Source: Clostridium sp.
GTDB taxonomy: Bacteria; Bacillota; Clostridia; Clostridiales; Clostridiaceae
Assembly: GCF_018372875.1 (NCBI RefSeq)
Contig: NZ_JAHAIF010000059.1
Span: forward strand, 1 to 16,807
Direction: 5' to 3'
Length of the DNA stretch: 16,807 nucleotides
A model generated the notes under the pieces. The model was not told where the DNA came from and did no database searches. It was given only the letters and a program-made list of their open reading frames with translations. The number at the start of each line of letters is the position of its first letter. Position 1 is the stretch's first letter. This document shows positions 1 to 9,911 of this stretch, piece by piece. A program made the translations under genes and the position numbers.

Positions 1-231
1 ATGGCAATTACTAAGGTTTTAGCTAGTTCTGCTTTAGTTATTGAAGTGGAAAATGGATCAGACAAAAACGGAGCTCCAACTTACAGAAAGAAATCTTTTT
101 CTGGAGTTAAGGGCGATGCTGCTGTTGAAAATGTATATGCTGTTGCAGATGCTGTAAAAGCAGTAATGAAGAAACCAACTAGAAACTACTACCTAAATGA
201 CTCTAACTTGCTTGACAACGACCAGGCGTAA
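1..231 (+). CDS. DUF1659 domain-containing small protein
   Basis: This 76-residue protein resembles the DUF1659 family, short Firmicute proteins of unknown function. The pattern seen is an N-terminal beta-rich part (MAITKVLASSALVIEVENG), a central K-K-S-F-S-G-V segment and an alanine/valine-rich helix (AVADAVKAVM), ending near NYYLNDSNLL. It has no signal peptide or membrane segment. The window opens exactly on its ATG, so the ribosome binding site and promoter lie outside. The next gene, a DUF2922 protein, starts about 40 nt downstream on the same strand. The two families commonly occur side by side, which supports both calls, and they are probably co-transcribed. The molecular role is not known. 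Confidence 0.8.
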   Translation: MAITKVLASSALVIEVENGSDKNGAPTYRKKSFSGVKGDAAVENVYAVADAVKAVMKKPTRNYYLNDSNLLDNDQA

Positions 232-273
232 TAGTGGTAATTTCTAAATCTTAAAGAAAGGGGGAACTTGATT

Positions 274-492
274 ATGGAATACACTTTATCTATGACTTTT
301 ACTACTTCTAATGGAGAAAAGTCTACTATATCTATTGAAGGAGTTAAGGAAAACTTAACTCAAGCTGAAGCTTCTACTTTAATGGATGCCATTATAGAAA
401 AGGATATTTTCCTTACTAAAAATGGTACATTAACTGGCAAGTATTCAGCTCAGTTAGTACAAAGACAAGTTACTAAATTTGAAGTAGCTTAA
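274..492 (+). CDS. DUF2922 domain-containing small protein
   Basis: This 72-residue protein resembles DUF2922, a short Firmicute family of unknown function usually found next to DUF1659. It begins MEYTLSMTFTTSNGEKSTIS, a predicted beta-hairpin, followed by a helix (TQAEASTLMDAIIEKDIF) and a C-terminal strand (YSAQLVQRQVTKFEV). An in-frame TTG at 268 would add two residues, but the run of five G at 260-264 lies only 3 nt from it. The same G-run is 9 nt from the ATG at 274, so the ATG is preferred. It is followed directly by a hairpin terminator, so the pair with the preceding DUF1659 gene looks like a complete two-gene unit. Confidence 0.8.
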   Translation: MEYTLSMTFTTSNGEKSTISIEGVKENLTQAEASTLMDAIIEKDIFLTKNGTLTGKYSAQLVQRQVTKFEVA

Positions 493-506
493 ATAAGTAA
501 AAAAAG

Positions 507-538
507 AGGCTTGCAAGTGACTGCAAGCCTTTTTTTCT
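507..538. terminator. Bidirectional rho-independent terminator
   Basis: AGGCTTGCA (507-515) pairs perfectly with TGCAAGCCT (522-530) around a 6-nt loop. A T-run follows on the + strand and an A-run precedes it, so it can stop the DUF1659/DUF2922 transcript (+) and the convergent PTS operon (-), whose last stop codon lies 5 nt away at 543. Confidence 0.9.
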
Positions 539-542
539 ATAC

Positions 543-1040
543 CTATTCCATTTCATTACTATCTACTAATCTTTTTGCAACGCTACAAATATTCTTAAAA
601 GCTTCTCTAAGTCCACTTTCCCCCTTATTAGGTGTCTTAATAATTGTAATTTTATCATTATACATATCAATTACTTCTGAGCTATCTAATGAAATTGCTG
701 CTAAAGCTTTTGTATTAGTTGTTGTTACAATATCATAGGCTACTTTTGCACACATAGAAGCAGAATCTACATAGCTTAATGAAGGCCCACATAATACAAT
801 ATCTGGTTTTAACCTTTTAACCATGCCACAAATTTTACGACTAACCTCTTCTGGATTTTCAATATAGGTTCCAGTTCCACAATAAAGTGTTGCAACTATG
901 TTAGCATCTATTTCATTTAAATAAGGCTTCATAATTACTCCTGGTCCAATTAACTCCTTGGTTCCAACAAGAGGAATCATTTTATCATTTTTTGTTCCAT
1001 AGCCAGATTGAACTTGATCTAATATCATTATAACTTTCAT
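543..1040 (-). CDS. GrdB-related protein, short form, in PTS operon
   Basis: This 165-residue protein resembles the N-terminal part of GrdB/GrdF/GrdH, the substrate-binding selenoprotein B subunits of glycine, betaine and sarcosine reductases. Matching features are a GPG turn (residues 32-34), IVATLYCGTGTYIEN (48-62) in place of the GrdB IVAT-ICGDNYF-EN region, a helix, KPDIVLCGPSLSY (78-90) and a VDMY-like EVIDMY near 122-127. GrdB proteins have more than 400 residues and a later selenocysteine motif. This protein ends with TAG and a terminator before that region, so it is a free-standing N-terminal-domain form. It is the last gene of the lacZ-PTS operon, 15 nt after EIIC, with a modest GGGAAG ribosome binding site. 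Its reaction is unknown. A redox or small-carbonyl-binding role is only suggested by cysteines 54, 71, 84 and 97. I believe similar short proteins recur in PTS operons. Confidence 0.65.
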   Translation of the reverse strand: MKVIMILDQVQSGYGTKNDKMIPLVGTKELIGPGVIMKPYLNEIDANIVATLYCGTGTYIENPEEVSRKICGMVKRLKPDIVLCGPSLSYVDSASMCAKVAYDIVTTTNTKALAAISLDSSEVIDMYNDKITIIKTPNKGESGLREAFKNICSVAKRLVDSNEME

Positions 1041-1055
1041 AATTAACTTCCCATC

Positions 1056-2384
1056 CTATAAATCCTCAAATGATAAATCATCAAGAGAAATATCATCATC
1101 TGAGCTTTCACTTGCTTGTAATTCTTCATTTTTATACTGCTTATCCATCATCTTTACAAATGGCATATAAATAAATACACCTAAAATTACAAGAATTAAT
1201 TGAAGAAGGGCTCCTTTCCAGCCAGTTGTTAAAAATCCAGATATAATAACAGGGGTTGTCCACGGAATACTTACTCCACTAGTAAATGGAACTAGTCCAC
1301 TAACCATTGTAAAATATGATATTAAAATATTTATAAGTGGTGTTAATAAAAATGGAATTAAAATTGTTGGATTTAATACTATAGGCAATCCAAATATAAC
1401 AGGTTCATTTATTCCAAATAATGCAGGTACAACTGAAATCTTACTTAAATTTTTAATACGTTGTGATCTACATACAATAATCATTGCAATTAACATAGAT
1501 AAAGTTGATCCAGCTCCTCCAAATGTAGTGAACAAGTCATAGAACTGTTGATTTATTACATTTGGAAGTGCAGTCCCTGCTTGGAATGCTGATAAATTTT
1601 CCATTGAAAGTGGTGTTAATATTGGTTGCATTATACTACCAACAATAGAACCTCCATTTATTCCAAAGAACCAGAAGAAATGTTGGAATCCCATTGCAAC
1701 TAATACTGCACCTAATGTATTTCCTAATACTAAAAGTGGTTGTTGTAAAAATTTAAATATAAAATTAAATGCATTATCATATGGTGTAAGTGCTAATAAA
1801 CTATTAACTAAAAAGAATATTCCAAGTACTACAGCTGAAGGAACTAAAGCTGCAAATGATTGAGTAACTGCTGGTGGAACACCCTTTGGCATTTTAATTA
1901 TCCATCCTTTTTTAATTACCCATGCATATATATGAACTGATAGAAATGCAGTTATTATTCCTATAAATATTCCTTTAGAACCAACCCAGTCTAATGGAAT
2001 TCCATTTAATGTTACACTGCCATCTGTAACTTTATATGGCATTAATATAAACCATGATACTACAGCTACAGCAGCTCCTGATAATTTATCTACATTTAAT
2101 TCTCTTGAAAAAGAATATGCAATTCCAACTACAGCTAGGATAGCCATAATATCAAATGTTGCACTTGTTGGTTTAGCCATATAAGCTGTCCAATTTTCCC
2201 CAAAAAATCTCGCCCAAAATTCTGTCCAATTATTAATTGGGAAGTTTGCAATAAGTAAGAAAAATGATCCTATAATTAATAAAGGTGTTGTAAGTAAAAA
2301 TCCATCTCTAATAGAAATTAAGTATTTATTCTTCCCAATCTTTTCAGCAAGTGGCATAAAAATTGATTCTAATTTATCTAACAT
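1056..2384 (-). CDS. PTS lactose/cellobiose-type EIIC permease
   Basis: This 442-residue integral membrane protein is the sugar-translocating EIIC subunit of a lactose/cellobiose-family phosphotransferase system (CelB/ChbC/LacE-N type). It starts with the typical LDKLESIFMPLAEKIGKNKYL-like segment, followed by IRDGFLLTTPLLIIGSFFLL and about ten hydrophobic segments. The conserved GFQHFFWFFGING block (232-244) and the GINEPVIFGLPIVLNP signature (324-339) are intact, including the conserved glutamate 327. Length is normal. The C-terminal tail after residue 420 is unusually acidic and serine-rich (SSDDDISLDDLSFEDL). An AGGTG site lies 7 nt before the ATG. It sits 21 nt after EIIB and would work with it. 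The sugar is not readable from sequence; beta-glucosides, chitobiose-type or galactosides are all possible. Confidence 0.92.
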   Translation of the reverse strand: MLDKLESIFMPLAEKIGKNKYLISIRDGFLLTTPLLIIGSFFLLIANFPINNWTEFWARFFGENWTAYMAKPTSATFDIMAILAVVGIAYSFSRELNVDKLSGAAVAVVSWFILMPYKVTDGSVTLNGIPLDWVGSKGIFIGIITAFLSVHIYAWVIKKGWIIKMPKGVPPAVTQSFAALVPSAVVLGIFFLVNSLLALTPYDNAFNFIFKFLQQPLLVLGNTLGAVLVAMGFQHFFWFFGINGGSIVGSIMQPILTPLSMENLSAFQAGTALPNVINQQFYDLFTTFGGAGSTLSMLIAMIIVCRSQRIKNLSKISVVPALFGINEPVIFGLPIVLNPTILIPFLLTPLINILISYFTMVSGLVPFTSGVSIPWTTPVIISGFLTTGWKGALLQLILVILGVFIYMPFVKMMDKQYKNEELQASESSDDDISLDDLSFEDL

Positions 2385-2405
2385 TAATAATCACCTCACA
2401 TTTTT

Positions 2406-2726
2406 TTATTTATTACTTTTTATAAGTTTTATAGCATGTTTTAATATTTTTTCTCCATTCATCATTCCATAATCATCAGAATTAATTACTTCAATTGGAA
2501 TCCCATTATTTTCATAACGTTTTGAGATTTCCTTATATCTATACTTTACTTGAGGACCTAATAAAATTACATCTGGGTGTTTTTCTTCAACAACTTCATC
2601 TATTTTTCCATCTGGAAAAGCTTTTATTTCTAGTGGAAGCTTATGCTCATTAGCCACCTTTTGCATAATATTAGCTAACATACTTGTTGACATTCCTGCA
2701 CTACAAAATAAATATATTTTTTTCAT
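2406..2726 (-). CDS. PTS lactose/cellobiose-type EIIB
   Basis: This 106-residue cytoplasmic EIIB subunit accepts phosphate from EIIA and passes it to the sugar crossing EIIC. The phosphorylated cysteine is Cys8 in the P-loop-like FCSAGMSTS motif, typical of the CelA/ChbB family. HPDVILLGPQVKYRYKEI (54-71) is the other family hallmark. Length is normal for a free-standing EIIB. The ribosome binding site is weak (GTGAGAG), and the gene starts 18 nt after the MupG-like gene, consistent with one operon. No EIIA gene is present next to it, although this family needs a separate lactose/cellobiose-type EIIA. Confidence 0.93.
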   Translation of the reverse strand: MKKIYLFCSAGMSTSMLANIMQKVANEHKLPLEIKAFPDGKIDEVVEEKHPDVILLGPQVKYRYKEISKRYENNGIPIEVINSDDYGMMNGEKILKHAIKLIKSNK

Positions 2727-2744
2727 TTTACTCTCTCACTTTCT

Positions 2745-3842
2745 TTATAAGTTTTTCTTGAATGTGAATATTTTTCTAGGTTCCATATAATCAAGTAAAA
2801 ATAATTCTTCCTCTGGTATATGCCCAATTACATTCTTTCTTCCATCATTAGGCATATCTTTTAGTACAATGTGAAGCTCCCCTTTATATCTTGAATATTC
2901 ATCATTTAATATAACAACGTCTCCTCTTTTCATATCCACAGCATTTCCTTTTGGAATAGATTCATTAGCAAATGTCCCTCTTGGAGCACTAGAACGAGCC
3001 ATATATTCACTAACATCTCCTCTATTTGCATGATTTTCCTTGTAATATAAAATTTCATATTCTACTTTAGTTAATTCTTTATCTAACTCAATTCCAAAGG
3101 TTAAAATTCCAGGATTAATTTTTGAACATGCTTCTAATTCCTCTTCTGAAGCATAAGCATTTCCTATCATAACGTCATCAATCATTCTAGTAGCAAATAG
3201 ATGCCTTACTTGTAAATCTATAGGTAAATCACGATGCATTTCTAAAGTACATAACCCTTCTCTAACTGGCCAAGGCCCATATGTATCATTATTATTACTA
3301 GATACAAAAGCTGCTGTATGTAACCCATACTCTTTCATTGCTTTATTACAATTATTAAAATGTTCTAAGCTTAAACCTGTATATCTTTGTGGGTAAAAAT
3401 TGTGACAAGTAATAACCTTATCTTTGTTTGGGAAATTACTCATTACATTATCTAAGTACCCACTACCCCCACTTGCATTTAGCTCTATTTTTAAACCACC
3501 TTGGTTATATGTCATAAGACTTTCTTTTACTCCATCAAAACCTTCATCTAATCTTATTCCATCTGCATGTATCTCACTAAATAAAGATAAATCATCATAA
3601 GATACACCAAGATCTTTAAAAACTACTGGATTAACATCAAGAATTACTTCCATGCCCTCTTCATGTGCAACATCAATTAATTCTCTAAATTCATCTATAA
3701 GCTCTGCTCTTGTCTTTTTTCCTATACTTAATAGACATGTAAAAACTCTTTTAAATCCATATTTTCCAGCTAAACGAATGTATTCAATATCCTTTTCCTT
3801 TGTTGAATGTTCTGGATATATAGAAATTCCAAGTCGTGCCAT
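2745..3842 (-). CDS. MupG-like DUF871 family phospho-glycosidase
   Basis: This 365-residue protein belongs to the DUF871 family, whose characterised member MupG is a cytoplasmic 6-phospho-N-acetylmuramidase that cleaves MurNAc-6-phosphate-GlcNAc after PTS uptake. It starts with the family signature LGISIYPEHSTKEKDIEYI. The TIM-barrel part (about 1-240) holds VILDVNPVVF, GIRLDEGFDG, KIELNASGGSGYLDN, CHNFYPQRYTGLS and AFVSSNNNDTYGPWPVREGLCTLE. A C-terminal beta-rich, cyclophilin-like part (about 250-365) carries RSSAPRGTF and KRGDVVILNDEYSRYKGELH. Length is normal. A strong AGGAGG site precedes the ATG, and the gene begins 14 nt after lacZ. The PTS genes next to it fit a phospho-disaccharide hydrolase. 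The precise substrate is inferred only; the lacZ neighbour means it need not be a MurNAc compound. Confidence 0.85.
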   Translation of the reverse strand: MARLGISIYPEHSTKEKDIEYIRLAGKYGFKRVFTCLLSIGKKTRAELIDEFRELIDVAHEEGMEVILDVNPVVFKDLGVSYDDLSLFSEIHADGIRLDEGFDGVKESLMTYNQGGLKIELNASGGSGYLDNVMSNFPNKDKVITCHNFYPQRYTGLSLEHFNNCNKAMKEYGLHTAAFVSSNNNDTYGPWPVREGLCTLEMHRDLPIDLQVRHLFATRMIDDVMIGNAYASEEELEACSKINPGILTFGIELDKELTKVEYEILYYKENHANRGDVSEYMARSSAPRGTFANESIPKGNAVDMKRGDVVILNDEYSRYKGELHIVLKDMPNDGRKNVIGHIPEEELFLLDYMEPRKIFTFKKNL

Positions 3843-3856
3843 TTAAACCCCTCCTG

Positions 3857-6919
<3,063 letters not shown>

Positions 6920-6946
6920 TCATCATAAACATATATTTTTGTTTTA

Positions 6947-6960
6947 AGAAAGCGCTTACT
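6947..6960. promoter_or_regulatory. cre site (CcpA operator)
   Basis: AGAAAGCGCTTACT matches the Gram-positive cre consensus TGWAARCGYTWWCW at 13 of 14 positions, and its reverse complement also scores 13 of 14. It lies 67-80 bp upstream of the lacZ start codon and just downstream of the proposed lacZ operon -10 box. CcpA bound here would block the operon in rapidly used sugars. Confidence 0.8.
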
Positions 6961-6973
6961 TAAATACATTTAT

Positions 6974-7002
6974 ATTATAATTCATAAATATTTACGTTTA
7001 CA
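6974..7002 (-). promoter_or_regulatory. Candidate promoter of the lacZ-PTS operon
   Basis: On the minus strand a perfect TATAAT (6974-6979) is preceded at 17 bp by TGTAAA (6997-7002), a poor -35. A weak -35 is expected for a promoter that needs an AraC-type activator. The start point near 6967 would put the cre palindrome at about +7 to +20. Confidence 0.4.
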
Positions 7003-7007
7003 TAGAA

Positions 7008-7021
7008 TTATAGCGCTAAAA
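7008..7021. promoter_or_regulatory. Weak cre-like or regulator palindrome
   Basis: TTATAGCGCTAAAA has the GCGCT core of the upstream cre and a perfect 8-bp palindrome TAGCGCTA (7011-7018). It matches the cre consensus at only 11 of 14. Its centre is 61 bp from that of the strong cre, about six helical turns. It lies where the -35 of the araC-type gene would be, so it could be a second CcpA contact or an autoregulatory operator. Confidence 0.35.
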
Positions 7022-7023
7022 TA

Positions 7024-7032
7024 TGTTATAAT
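7024..7032 (+). promoter_or_regulatory. Extended -10 promoter of the AraC-type gene
   Basis: TGTTATAAT is a perfect extended -10 (TGnTATAAT), 30 bp before the ATG at 7063. No convincing -35 is seen at 16-18 bp, which extended -10 promoters can lack. Confidence 0.6.
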
Positions 7033-7062
7033 GTTTCCAAAATATTTCATGGAGGTAAAAAG

Positions 7063-7902
7063 ATGCAAATTTTATGGAATAAGTATAAAAGTACTAATTT
7101 TGAAGCAAATTTAGATGAGTGTGGAATTGAACAAGGCACCCCTGGGGCTGGTTATAATTATAAAGTAGAAAAAAATGCTGTTATACATTATATTGCAAAA
7201 GGCAGCGGAACCTTTAAGATTAATGATAAAATTTATACATTAAAAAAGGGGGATGGTTTCATTCTATTAAAAGGTATGAATGTAGAATATATTCCTTCTA
7301 TTGATGATCCCTGGAAGTATTATTGGATAGGATTTAGTGGACAAAGTTTAAATGAATATCTAAAAAGGACTTCTATTATAGATTCATGCATTATTAACTT
7401 TAGTAAAAAATCAAAAATTCCTAATCTGATAATTGATATGTGTAGTATTTCAAAAAAATATGATCAAACTTCCTCTGATGATATATTACTATTAAGTAAA
7501 TTACATCTACTTTTATACTATATTTCATCAGAATTTCCTAAGTCTTTTAAATATAATAACAATCTAACTCATACTTATATCCAAGAAGCTACTACATTTA
7601 TAAATAATAATTATATGAACCCAATAACAGTACAAGAAGTAGCTGATCATGTAAATTTAAGTAGAAGTTATTTATATAAGATGTTTATTAAACATTTAGG
7701 TGAGTCTACTCAAAGTTATTTGATTAATATTAGAATGTATAAGTCCTCCATATTATTAAAAGAAACTAGTTTATCTATAGCAGAAATTGCAAATAAGGTT
7801 GGTTATAGTGATCCTTTATTATTTTCCAAAATTTTTTCTAAACACTTTTCTATGTCAGCTTCAAAATATAGAAAAAGTCATCAAAAAAATAAGAATTTAT
7901 AG
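7063..7902 (+). CDS. AraC-family transcriptional regulator
   Basis: This 279-residue protein is an AraC/XylS regulator of the sugar-sensing type. The N-terminal half is a cupin-like ligand-binding domain (IHYIAKGSGTFKIN, YTLKKGDGFILLKG, PWKYYWIGFSG). The C-terminal half has two helix-turn-helix units: VQEVADHVNLSRSYLYKMFIK (190-210) and IAEIANKVGYSDPLLFSKIF (239-258), ending in the family HFSMSASKYR motif. GGAGG lies 7 nt before the ATG. It is divergent from lacZ and shares its 182-bp control region, so it most likely activates the operon when an inducing sugar is bound. The inducer is unknown. The gene ends in a strong hairpin terminator. Confidence 0.93.
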   Translation: MQILWNKYKSTNFEANLDECGIEQGTPGAGYNYKVEKNAVIHYIAKGSGTFKINDKIYTLKKGDGFILLKGMNVEYIPSIDDPWKYYWIGFSGQSLNEYLKRTSIIDSCIINFSKKSKIPNLIIDMCSISKKYDQTSSDDILLLSKLHLLLYYISSEFPKSFKYNNNLTHTYIQEATTFINNNYMNPITVQEVADHVNLSRSYLYKMFIKHLGESTQSYLINIRMYKSSILLKETSLSIAEIANKVGYSDPLLFSKIFSKHFSMSASKYRKSHQKNKNL

Positions 7903-7928
7903 ATTTTACTTAAATAAATTTCAATAAT

Positions 7929-7964
7929 AAAAAGCATTTTCTCTAATTTAAGAAAATGCTTTTT
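7929..7964. terminator. Bidirectional terminator
   Basis: AAAAAGCATTTTCT pairs with AGAAAATGCTTTTT (14 bp) around an 8-nt loop. T-rich tracts follow on both strands, serving the AraC-type gene (+) and the convergent secreted-protein operon (-). Confidence 0.9.
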
Positions 7965-8009
7965 GTATATAGTCTGAAACTACGAATTATCTTAGTCTTT
8001 TTTATTTGG

Positions 8010-8921
8010 TTACTTATTTCTTATATTAACTCTAACACCTTGAGGGTATTGTTCAATAGTAACTATTCTTCCATCTAATTCTAATGTTTGATTAGAGAAA
8101 GGACTTGATATAATATCAAAAACTTTATTACCACCTGTTGGAAGCAACATATTTAAACAATTCTTAATTACACCATTAAATGTTGAAGAGTTTTGGTATA
8201 ATATAAATCCTGCTTGGTTACTATCAGCACGAGCTGTACCTAATTTAGAGCCATTTTCCCAATAAGTACCTAAATCATCAAAGCCCATACTTGGTAGCTT
8301 ACTTGCAAATGTGCTAAATGCCATACCTGTTGGCTTTGGCTGTTCTGGTTTTGGATCAGGTTTAGGTGCTGGAGTCGTAGTTCCATTATTTCCACTATTA
8401 CCAGAGTTTGAACCGTTATTAGAAGAACCAGAATTATTTGAACCACTATTAGAATTATTATTACCTGTATTAGTATCTTCTTTAGGTTTTTCTACAACAA
8501 TACCTTCTTCACTACCCTTAATACCTAAATTCTTTTCTACTACGAACATTGGAATTAAGAACCCGTCCCCTTCTTTTGCAGGTGTTTGCATTACAGGGAA
8601 ATTATATTCTAATCCATCTGCACTAATAACTTCTGTTTTTAATACAGTCATTTTACCATCAATAAAGATACATGGAGCTTCTTCATAGATAGTAACTAAT
8701 TTACCATCAAAAGTAATGTTATAACCTTTTCCATAAACTTCGTGAGTTACTCCTGATATTTGTTCCCCTTTTAGCCTTGCTAACTCTACAATATTTACAC
8801 ATTTTACCCCATCTACATCTTTATATGAAAGTGTTGTATCCGCACTTACTACATTATTAGCAGTTAAAAATATACCCAATGATACAGTTGTTGCTATAAG
8901 TAATTTTTTAATATTCAGCAT
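8010..8921 (-). CDS. Secreted two-domain protein with Asn/Gly/Ser linker
   Basis: This 303-residue protein has an N-terminal signal peptide (basic MLNIKK, hydrophobic core, likely cleavage after VSA at 25-27). Domain one (about 30-145) holds strands such as VNIVELARLKG, GYNITFDGKLVTIY and a GFLIPMFVVEKNLG segment. It looks like the copper-amine-oxidase-N-type stalk repeat common in secreted Firmicute proteins, but the match is weak. A low-complexity Asn/Gly/Ser then Pro/Lys linker covers about 146-198. Domain two (about 200-303) is unrecognised. No wall anchor is seen. Its ribosome binding site, TAGGGGGA, overlaps the stop codon of the upstream lipoprotein gene, so the two are probably translationally coupled. 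A role at the cell surface is likely, but the function is unknown. Confidence 0.8.
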   Translation of the reverse strand: MLNIKKLLIATTVSLGIFLTANNVVSADTTLSYKDVDGVKCVNIVELARLKGEQISGVTHEVYGKGYNITFDGKLVTIYEEAPCIFIDGKMTVLKTEVISADGLEYNFPVMQTPAKEGDGFLIPMFVVEKNLGIKGSEEGIVVEKPKEDTNTGNNNSNSGSNNSGSSNNGSNSGNSGNNGTTTPAPKPDPKPEQPKPTGMAFSTFASKLPSMGFDDLGTYWENGSKLGTARADSNQAGFILYQNSSTFNGVIKNCLNMLLPTGGNKVFDIISSPFSNQTLELDGRIVTIEQYPQGVRVNIRNK

Positions 8922-8932
8922 ACTAAATCCCC

Positions 8933-9613
8933 CTACTCTGAAATTTTCACTTCTTTATCTACTATCACTAAAGTTTCTTCCATTTTTGTATCATATAAAT
9001 AAGAATTGTTATCTTTATTATTTACATTTAATTTTATACTTTCTATATCCTTGTCGCTATTAGTATCTAAAAATAGCTTTACATATGTTTTCATTCTCTT
9101 CATAATCTCTTCATTGCTTAATTCTTCTAAGCTCATATCAATCTCAATTTCAAGATTACTATCTTTTGCTGATATTAATTTATTATTAGAATAATTACCT
9201 ATTTCATCTCCAGCATTAACATTTTTAACTTCATTTACAGATTTTATTGTATATGTTCCTTTTTCCAAAAATATCTCTATATTAAAGGCCATATTCTCCT
9301 CAATAGCTTTTACAAATTCTTTGTTTTCTCCATCTTTATATACATTTAATATAATTTCTTCTTCTTTTACTTTGTCTTGTTTTGCTTTAGAATAAATTTC
9401 TTTTACTATATCCTCTACAGATTCTCTACTTAAATTTCCTGTTAAATTAGCTTTTATTATTCCTTCATTATTTTCAAAAGCTGAAACAACATATTCTTCT
9501 CCAATAATATTTTCAATAAAATCTACTTTAATACTTTTACTACTACATCCTATGAAACTAATCATAAGTAATGTTATTACCATTAAAACACTTATTGTTT
9601 TTTTGATCCTCAT
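8933..9613 (-). CDS. Predicted lipoprotein of unknown function
   Basis: This 226-residue protein carries a lipoprotein signal: basic MRIKK, a hydrophobic stretch and FIGC with Cys23 as the lipidated residue (the -3 position is Phe, an acceptable variant), followed by SSKS. The mature part is highly charged, rich in Lys, Glu, Asp and Asn, and predicted mixed alpha/beta; two stretches (about 55-125 and 155-215) look like related strand-helix units with LNVYKDGEN and LNVNNKDNN motifs, perhaps an internal duplication. I do not recognise the family. An AGGGGG site lies before the ATG. It is first in a two-gene unit with the secreted protein 11 nt downstream and has its own consensus promoter. Confidence 0.75.
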   Translation of the reverse strand: MRIKKTISVLMVITLLMISFIGCSSKSIKVDFIENIIGEEYVVSAFENNEGIIKANLTGNLSRESVEDIVKEIYSKAKQDKVKEEEIILNVYKDGENKEFVKAIEENMAFNIEIFLEKGTYTIKSVNEVKNVNAGDEIGNYSNNKLISAKDSNLEIEIDMSLEELSNEEIMKRMKTYVKLFLDTNSDKDIESIKLNVNNKDNNSYLYDTKMEETLVIVDKEVKISE

Positions 9614-9683
9614 GTCTTTCCCCCTAATTTTAGTTGACTTATCTTTTTTCTATAACATTATTTAACATAACAAGACAATTTTT

Positions 9684-9713
9684 ATTATAATATCCTAATA
9701 TTTATCTTGTCAA
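9684..9713 (-). promoter_or_regulatory. Sigma-A promoter of the lipoprotein operon
   Basis: On the minus strand a perfect TTGACA (9708-9713) and a perfect TATAAT (9684-9689) are separated by 18 bp. Transcription would start near 9677, giving a leader of about 65 nt. Confidence 0.75.
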
Positions 9714-9776
9714 TTTATTAACTTTTTACCAATATTTTATTGAAGAATAAAAAAAGACCACCTCACTTATTTATGG

Positions 9777-9798
9777 TACGATTCCCCACACCGTAAGT
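9777..9798. repeat. 22-nt intergenic core motif, copy A
   Basis: This 22-nt stretch, beginning TACGATTCCCC and ending CCGTAAGT, matches 10736-10757 at 20 of 22 positions. In this copy TATGGT and ACCGTA can pair around the C-run (one G-T wobble), with ACT/AGT extending the stem. It sits between the promoter of the lipoprotein operon and the terminator of the zeta-like gene, so the two copies bracket the toxin-antitoxin-like module. Confidence 0.6.
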
Positions 9799-9866
9799 AA
9801 AAAAGTCTAAACTTCCACATCTACATGATAATTAATAATATTTCAAATTCAAGTTTTCATTATATT

Positions 9867-9911
9867 TTTATATAAAAATAGCTAGTAAAACTTTTATAAT
9901 TTTACTAGCTA
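9867..9911 (-). terminator. Terminator of the zeta-like operon
   Basis: TAGCTAGTAAAA (9879-9890) pairs perfectly over 12 bp with TTTTACTAGCTA (9900-9911), with a 9-nt loop. Reading on the minus strand, a T-rich tract (TTTTTATATAAAAA) follows. The stem overlaps the stop codon of the zeta-like gene. Confidence 0.75.

Noticed and set aside
511..738. Open reading frame of 75 codons on the + strand
   Set aside because: It overlaps the terminator and the GrdB-related gene on the other strand, and its product is an unnatural hydrophobic shadow.
543..1040. Possible selenoprotein readthrough in the GrdB-related gene
   Set aside because: The stop is TAG rather than TGA and a terminator follows within a few bases, so no selenocysteine insertion is supported.
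8311..8688. Open reading frame of 125 codons on the + strand rich in Pro/Leu/Glu
   Set aside because: It is the antisense of the Asn/Gly/Ser linker of the secreted protein; low-complexity DNA often stays open on both strands.
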